Assembly (NCBI RefSeq): GCF_049856295.1
Contig: NZ_JBNDMZ010000013.1
Location: forward strand, 62,001 to 126,000
Reading direction: 5' to 3'
DNA length: 64,000 nt
Source of the DNA: JB111 sp049856295
GTDB taxonomy: Bacteria > Actinomycetota > Actinomycetes > Actinomycetales > Actinomycetaceae
Under the pieces are notes generated by a model. The model saw only the letters and a list, made by a program, of their open reading frames with translations, had not been told where the DNA came from and made no database searches. This document shows, piece by piece, positions 59,484 through 64,000 of this stretch (within the stretch, counting starts at the first letter, position 1; each line of letters begins with the position of its first letter). The translations under genes and the position numbers were made by a program.

Positions 59484-61166
59484 ATGCTCGAGATGCTGAG
59501 CCAGGGATTCCTGGCGAACCTCGCGCCGTCCATGCTGCTCCTCGTGCTCGTGGGCACGGCGGGCGGCATGGCCATCGGCGCCATGCCGGGGCTGAGCGCC
59601 ACCATGGGCCTGGCCCTGCTCGTCCCCTTCACCTTCACGATGGAACCCACCAGCGCGATGGTCCTGCTCGGGGCCTTCTACATGGGCGCCATCTACGGCG
59701 GGTCCTTCACCGCCATCCTCGTCAACGCCCCCGGCACGCCGTCCTCCGTGGCGACCGCCTTCGAGGGCTACAAGATGACGAAGAAGGGCAAGAGCGAGCT
59801 GGCCATCGTCGCCGCCACGATGGGTTCGCTCGTCGGCGGCATCATCGGTGTCATCGCCCTCATCTTCCTCGCGCCACCGCTCGCGGACTTCTCGCTGCGG
59901 TTCGGCCCGCAGGAGTACTTCTGGGTGGCGATCTTCGGTCTGACGATCATCGTCAGCATGTCGACCGGCTCGATCCTCAAGGGCCTCATCGGCGGCACGA
60001 TCGGCCTGCTGCTGGCCACCATCGGGATCGCCCCGGTCGGCGGCGAGGTCCGCTTCACCTTCGGCGAGCCCATGCTCCAGGGTGGTGTCCCGCTGGTGCC
60101 GGCGATGGTCGGTCTGTTCACCATCCCCGAGGTCATCAAGCTCATCGCCCGCAAGGGTCGTGAGGCGGAGATGGAGCAGGCCCCTCGCGAGCGGGACAGC
60201 GTGTGGCAGATGATCGGTCAGACCGTCGGCAAGCCGTTCAACGCCATCCGTTCCGCGGTCATCGGCACGGTCGTCGGCATCCTGCCCGGCGCCGGCGGCA
60301 GCGTGGCCAACCTCGTGGCCTACAGCGAGGCCAAGCGCGCGTCGAAGGTCAAGGAGAACTACGGCAAGGGCGAGGTCGAGGGCGTCGTCGCGGCGGAGTC
60401 CGCCAACAACGCCACCGTCGGCGCGGGGCTCATCCCCACCCTGACGATCGGTGTGCCCGGCACGCCGCCCGACGCGATCATCCTCGGCGTGCTCCTCCTG
60501 CACGGGCTGCGGCCCGGCGCGGAGCTCTTCGAGACGTCGGGCGACCTCGTCGGCACGCTCATCGTGGCCCTCGCGGTCTCCGCGATCATGATGGTGCCGG
60601 TCGGCCTCATCGCGGGTCGCGGCCTGCAGCGCGGCGTCATCGCGCTGCCCGCGCGCTACCTCGCGCCGGGAATCATGGTGCTCACGATCGTCGGTGCGTT
60701 CGCCGTGCGCTCGTCGGTCGTCGACGTCGTCATCATGCTCGTGGTCGGCGTCGCCGCGTACTTCCTCGGGCTCGTCGGCATCAGCTCCGCGCCGATCGTC
60801 CTCGGCCTCATCCTCGGGACGATCGCCGAGACCGGGCTGGTCCAGGGCCTGCTCACCTCCCAGGGCGACGCCCACCCGTGGATGTCGTTCTTCACCCGAC
60901 CGATCTGCATCGTCCTCATCGCGATGACCGTGCTCGCGCTCCTGTGGCCGATCGTCCAGGGCGTGCGCCGCCGCCGGGGCACGGGCGGCGACCTCGAGGC
61001 CGAGATGATCGATGCCAACGAGGCCGACAGGGCCGCGGCCACCGTCGGCGGGTCGACCGCCGTGTCCACGTCGGACGCGGGCACGACGGCGCACACCGGC
61101 GACGCCCGACCAGACGCGCCACCCTCACGGTCCGACCGACCGCAGGGTCACGAGGGGAAGGACTGA
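59484..61166 (+). CDS. tctA: tripartite tricarboxylate transporter large permease, TctA
   Basis: 560 residues, about 12 helices. IGAMPGLSATMGLALLVPFT, GAFYMGAIYGGSFTAILVNA, PGTPSSVATAFEGY and GVVAAESANNATVGAGLIPT are TctA signatures. GVPGTPPDAIILGVLLLHGL is the second repeat motif. The protein ends in about 60 hydrophilic Thr/Ala/Asp-rich residues beyond the last helix, unlike most TctA. It imports the substrate using the sodium gradient. Confidence 0.94.
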   Translation: MLEMLSQGFLANLAPSMLLLVLVGTAGGMAIGAMPGLSATMGLALLVPFTFTMEPTSAMVLLGAFYMGAIYGGSFTAILVNAPGTPSSVATAFEGYKMTKKGKSELAIVAATMGSLVGGIIGVIALIFLAPPLADFSLRFGPQEYFWVAIFGLTIIVSMSTGSILKGLIGGTIGLLLATIGIAPVGGEVRFTFGEPMLQGGVPLVPAMVGLFTIPEVIKLIARKGREAEMEQAPRERDSVWQMIGQTVGKPFNAIRSAVIGTVVGILPGAGGSVANLVAYSEAKRASKVKENYGKGEVEGVVAAESANNATVGAGLIPTLTIGVPGTPPDAIILGVLLLHGLRPGAELFETSGDLVGTLIVALAVSAIMMVPVGLIAGRGLQRGVIALPARYLAPGIMVLTIVGAFAVRSSVVDVVIMLVVGVAAYFLGLVGISSAPIVLGLILGTIAETGLVQGLLTSQGDAHPWMSFFTRPICIVLIAMTVLALLWPIVQGVRRRRGTGGDLEAEMIDANEADRAAATVGGSTAVSTSDAGTTAHTGDARPDAPPSRSDRPQGHEGKD

Positions 61167-61167
61167 C

Positions 61168-61638
61168 ATGGCACGCGTACTGTCCGCCACCACGAAGGTC
61201 AACGTCCTCGTCGGGATCGTCGTCGTCGCCCTCGCCGGGTTGTTCTGGTCCCAGCGCAGCTACACGACCGAGCACGGCGGCACGTTCGCCGACCCGGTCA
61301 TCCTCGTTCTCGGTGCGCTCGGGATCGTGCTGGTGATCCTCGGGCTGATCGGCCGCGACATCAGCGGGGGCGACGACCAGGACCTCGAGCGGCTGCCGAT
61401 CATGCGGCTGGCGATCGCCGTCGCCGTGCTGGCCGCGTGGGTGCTCACGCTGCCCTACCTCGGGTACGTGGTCGGGGGGATCATCTTCTTCGTCCTCACC
61501 GCGCTGCTCATGCGCAAGGAGCGACCCTCGTGGAAGGGCGTCCTGCTCGACGTCGCCGTCGCGGTGGTCCTCCTCCTCGCGTTCAACTACGTGTTCAGCG
61601 AGTACCTCTACATCCGCCTGCCCGAGCTGGGCCTGTGA
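61168..61638 (+). CDS. tctB: tripartite tricarboxylate transporter small permease, TctB
   Basis: 156 residues, ATG one base after the tctA stop. Four helices: NVLVGIVVVALAGLFW, a second in VILVLGALGIVLVILGLI, then VAVLAAWVLTLPYLGYVVGG and IFFVLTALLMRKE, and VLLDVAVAVVLLLAFNYVFS. The GYVVGxIxFFxLTALLM motif is characteristic of TctB. Located after tctA, while most loci have it before. A strong hairpin follows, before tarD. Confidence 0.88.
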   Translation: MARVLSATTKVNVLVGIVVVALAGLFWSQRSYTTEHGGTFADPVILVLGALGIVLVILGLIGRDISGGDDQDLERLPIMRLAIAVAVLAAWVLTLPYLGYVVGGIIFFVLTALLMRKERPSWKGVLLDVAVAVVLLLAFNYVFSEYLYIRLPELGL

Positions 61639-61691
61639 GCCCGGCCCGGGTGGCCGGTCCGAGTCCGGCCGACCGTCCCTGAGCCGGAGAC

Positions 61692-61740
61692 CCCGGGCAC
61701 GACGACGCACCCCTGGTGGGTGTCCGTCGTCGTGCCCGGG
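61692..61740 (+). terminator. long hairpin after tctB
   Basis: CCCGGGCACGACGAC pairs perfectly with GTCGTCGTGCCCGGG; an inner CACCC/GGGTG pair extends it. It may terminate most transcripts before tarD; a second 9-base-pair hairpin (61818-61840) lies just before the tarD ribosome site. Confidence 0.75.
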
Positions 61741-61859
61741 CGGGGGGCGGCCGGCCCACCCACGGCCCGCCGGCACCAGCGCCCTGACCGTCCGAACGAC
61801 CCACCCATGCCCGAACCCGGGCGCCGCCGACCGGCGCCCGATCCCTGTGAGGAGTCCCG

Positions 61860-63026
61860 TTGAGAATCGTCGAGATCCGCGAGCGCACGTTCCCCATCAG
61901 CTCGCCCATCCGCAACGCGTACATCGACTTCAGCAAGATGACGCTCAGCCTCGTCGCCGTCGTCACCGACGTCGTGCGGGACGGCCGCCCCGTCGTCGGG
62001 TTCGGGTTCAACTCCAACGGCCGCTACGGGCAGGGCTCGATGATGCGTGAGCGGTTCATCCCGCGCGTCCTCGAGGCCGACCCGGCCTCCCTGCTCGACG
62101 AGACGGGCGACAACCTCGACCCGGCGGCCGTATGGGACGCGATGATGAGCAACGAGAAGCCGGGTGGGCACGGGGAACGCTCCGTCGCCGTCGGGACCAT
62201 CGACATGGCCGTGTGGGACGCGGTCGCGAAGATCGCCGGGGTCCCGCTCTACCAGCTCCTCGCCGACCGGTACGGCGACGGGAGGCCGAACCGGGAGGTC
62301 TTCGTCTACGCCGCCGGCGGCTACTACTACCCCGGGCAGGACCTGGCGGCCCTGCAGGACGAGATGCGCGGCTACCTCGACCGCGGCTACACGGTGGTGA
62401 AGAAGAAGATCGGCGGGGCCGACCTCGCGACCGACCTCAGGCGCATCGACGCCATCCACGAGGTCATCGACGGCCGCGCCACGCTCGCCGTCGACGCCAA
62501 CGGGCGCTTCGACCTCCCGACGGCGCTCGAGTACGGGGAGGCGCTGAGCAGCTATGACCTGTTCTGGTACGAGGAGGCCGGCGACCCGCTCGACTTCGAG
62601 CTCCAGGCGCAGCTCTCCCAGTCCTACGCCGGGCCGATGGCCACGGGGGAGAACCTGTTCTCCGTCCAGGACGCCCGCAACCTCATCCGGTACGGCGGGA
62701 TGCGCCGGGACCGGGACTGGCTGCAGTTCGACTGCGCCCTCAGCTACGGGCTGGTCGAGTACCTGCGCATCCTCGACATGCTGCGCGAGCACGACTGGTC
62801 GCCGACCCGCTGCATCCCGCACGGCGGCCACCAGATGTCGCTGAGCATCGCCGCCGGGCTCGGCCTCGGCGGCAACGAGTCCTACCCCGACCTGTTCCAG
62901 CCGTTCGGCGGGTTCCCGGACGGTGCGAGCGTGGTGGATGGGGTAGTCACCCTGCCCGAGCTGCCGGGCATCGGGTTCGAGGGCAAGACCGACCTGTACG
63001 CGCTCATGGCGGAGCTCGCCGGCTGA
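61860..63026 (+). CDS. tarD: D-tartrate dehydratase (enolase superfamily)
   Basis: 388 residues from a TTG with GAGGAG upstream. PISSPIRNAYIDFSKMTLSL, FNSNGRYGQGSMMRERF, EKPGGHGERSVAVGTIDMAV and CIPHGGHQMSLSIAAGLGLG correspond closely to Bradyrhizobium TarD. The catalytic pair is present: Lys183 in VVKKKIGG and His321 in PHGGH, equal to Lys184 and His322 of that enzyme. It converts D-tartrate to oxaloacetate and water. Together with the dehydrogenase and transporter it gives a complete tartrate module. Confidence 0.92.
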   Translation: MRIVEIRERTFPISSPIRNAYIDFSKMTLSLVAVVTDVVRDGRPVVGFGFNSNGRYGQGSMMRERFIPRVLEADPASLLDETGDNLDPAAVWDAMMSNEKPGGHGERSVAVGTIDMAVWDAVAKIAGVPLYQLLADRYGDGRPNREVFVYAAGGYYYPGQDLAALQDEMRGYLDRGYTVVKKKIGGADLATDLRRIDAIHEVIDGRATLAVDANGRFDLPTALEYGEALSSYDLFWYEEAGDPLDFELQAQLSQSYAGPMATGENLFSVQDARNLIRYGGMRRDRDWLQFDCALSYGLVEYLRILDMLREHDWSPTRCIPHGGHQMSLSIAAGLGLGGNESYPDLFQPFGGFPDGASVVDGVVTLPELPGIGFEGKTDLYALMAELAG

Positions 63027-63047
63027 TCCGGCGGCGCAGGAGCAGCG

Positions 63048-63086
63048 CGACGGCGTCCGTCCGGGTGGGCCGGGCGGACGCCGTCG
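63048..63086. terminator. bidirectional terminator between tarD and the VOC gene
   Basis: CGACGGCGTCCG pairs with CGGACGCCGTCG; four more pairs, one a G-T, extend it inward around a 7-base loop. It separates two convergent genes. Confidence 0.75.
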
Positions 63087-63101
63087 GGCGTCGCAGGGGC
63101 G

Positions 63102-63530
63102 TCAGCCGATGTTGAACATCCAGCCGATGCCGTAGCGGTCGGTCAGCATGCCGAACGAGGCGCCCCAGGGGGCCTCCTCGAGGGGCTGGGTGGCCTGTCC
63201 GCCCTCGGCCAGCCCGTGGAAGGCGGCGGTGAGGGCCTCCTTGTCGTCGGCGTCGCCGACGAGCGAGATCTGGACGCTCGAGCCCGGCTGGTGGGGCATC
63301 CCCGAGGGGACGTCCGCGGCCATGACCTGGAAGCCGAACGGCGTGGTCAGCTGGGCATGCATGACGAGGTCGGCGTCCTCGGGCGGCACCATGACCTCGC
63401 CGCCGGTGCTCTCGGCGAACGAGGCGTGCGTGTCGACCTCGAGCTCGCCGCCGAGGACGGACCGGTAGTGCTCCATCGCCTCCGCGGCGGTGCCCTGGAA
63501 GTTGAGGTAGGGGACGAGTGTGACGGTCAT
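63102..63530 (-). CDS. VOC family protein, PhnB-like
   Basis: 142 residues from an ATG with GGGAGGAACCC upstream. TLVPYLNFQGTAAEAMEHYR, SVLGGELEVDTHASF, DLVMHAQLT, GSSVQISLVGDADDKEAL and PWGASFGMLTDRYGIGWMFN are PhnB-type glyoxalase-fold motifs. Such proteins are often called PhnB or 3-demethylubiquinone-like; the substrate is unknown. It stands alone, convergent with tarD. Confidence 0.9.
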   Translation of the reverse strand: MTVTLVPYLNFQGTAAEAMEHYRSVLGGELEVDTHASFAESTGGEVMVPPEDADLVMHAQLTTPFGFQVMAADVPSGMPHQPGSSVQISLVGDADDKEALTAAFHGLAEGGQATQPLEEAPWGASFGMLTDRYGIGWMFNIG

Positions 63531-63849
63531 ACGGGTTCCTCCCGTGCGACGCCGCCCGGCCGGGCGACTCGTTGTCCGGTCCCCGCGTCGTCGCGGGCAC
63601 CCACCGGGCACCGGGCGCCCGACGCCGCACACGCTAGTGCGGGCCGCCGACACCGCGGAACCCCGGCACCGCCGCCCCGCGCCACTGATACGGATGTGAC
63701 TCGTGGGGTCCGCGTGACGCCCCGCACCCCCAGAACGGCGCCACACCGCCAAAATCCGCCCGCCGCGCCACGCATCGGGGCCCATCTGTGCGTAGTCTCG
63801 TCGCACTGCGCCCCACCGGGCGCTCACCACGTACGACGAGAGGGATTAC
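63531..63849. other. intergenic region between divergent VOC and HU genes
   Basis: No coding frame with a plausible ribosome site was found. TAGTCT at 63793-63798 could be the -10 of the HU gene promoter with a leader of about 45 bases; no good -35 was seen. A short A-run is at 63751-63754. Confidence 0.5.
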
Positions 63850-64000
63850 ATGTCCGTCAACCGCACCGAGCTCGTGGCCGCCATCGCTGAGCGCGCCTCC
63901 CTGACGAAGGCCCAGGCCGACTCCGCCCTGGCCGCGTTCCAGGACGTCCTCATCGAGTCGCTCAAGGCCGGCGACCCCGTCAAGGTCACGGGTCTGCTCT
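63850..64000 (+). CDS. hup: HU family DNA-binding protein (5' part only)
   Basis: The first 50 codons, cut by the window edge. MSVNRTELVAAIAERASLTK, AQADSALAAFQDVLIESLKA and GDPVKVTGL are the N-terminal helices and first strand of HU. GAGAGG lies eight bases before the ATG. It should be a nucleoid protein that bends DNA; in actinobacteria some copies carry a lysine-rich tail, which cannot be judged here. Confidence 0.92.
   Translation, partial: MSVNRTELVAAIAERASLTKAQADSALAAFQDVLIESLKAGDPVKVTGLL

Noticed and set aside
49760..64000. A second copy of the tmRNA 3' end as an attachment site
   Set aside because: On reading, no repeat of the TTCGATTCCCGCC segment was found downstream in the window, and no integrase gene is present.
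1..64000. CRISPR arrays, prophage genes, transposases or tRNA genes
   Set aside because: No regularly spaced repeats of 23-40 bases, no phage structural genes, no transposase motifs and no tRNA cloverleaf apart from the tmRNA were seen.

Overview
The window comes from a very GC-rich actinobacterium, most likely of the order Micrococcales. The support is an adnA/adnB pair, DUF3107 and DUF3152 genes, a YflT-type stress protein, an actinobacterial-style tad pilus locus, septum-formation-domain proteins, many ATGA/GTGA start-stop overlaps, several leaderless-looking starts, and a tmRNA whose tag reads ADSKRTDFALAA. The genus cannot be fixed from the sequence.

Layout. 0-17.4 kb is mostly housekeeping: a partial MgtE-type protein, YflT protein, sugar-phosphate isomerase-like protein, aminopeptidase P, PHP hydrolase, MarC, DEAD-box helicase, DUF3107, DUF3152, the AdnA/AdnB end-resection helicase-nuclease, and a kinase-fold protein with lost catalytic residues. 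17.4-29.7 kb holds small regulated units: TetR/alcohol dehydrogenase with paired operators, a DHFR-fold reductase, a CopB-type copper ATPase behind a CsoR-like operator, an aldo/keto reductase, a TetR/hydrolase/membrane-protein operon, and a two-gene PH-domain membrane operon ending in a TetR gene. 29.7-30.9 kb looks like a scar: short direct repeats, a VOC gene cut off at its 3' end, and a MazF-type toxin-antitoxin pair. 30.9-35.8 kb is a tad/Flp pilus operon. 35.8-41.1 kb carries a Nudix hydrolase, a small alarmone synthetase with a lipoprotein, and a zinc cluster (Zur-like box, AztD, zinc-binding lipoprotein, Fur/Zur regulator). 41.2-49.8 kb is core: two septum-formation-domain proteins, prfB, ftsE, ftsX, an M23 peptidase, smpB and ssrA.

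Right after ssrA come a ribbon-helix-helix/Doc toxin-antitoxin module and two adjoining carboxylate-catabolism clusters. The first (50.5-56.1 kb) has a GntR regulator diverging from an HpcH/HpaI aldolase, a nitrilase-superfamily amidase and a complete TRAP transporter; its substrate is not known to me. The second (56.2-63.0 kb) is a tartrate module: LysR regulator, tartrate dehydrogenase, TctC-TctA-TctB transporter and D-tartrate dehydratase. The window ends in the start of an HU-family gene.

The most unusual points are the uncharacterised aldolase/amidase/TRAP cluster, a TadE frame with no usable start codon near its conserved part that overlaps flp completely, a zinc-binding lipoprotein whose expected start codon reads GTT, an AdnA with substituted ATPase residues, and the pseudokinase-like neighbour of adnB.
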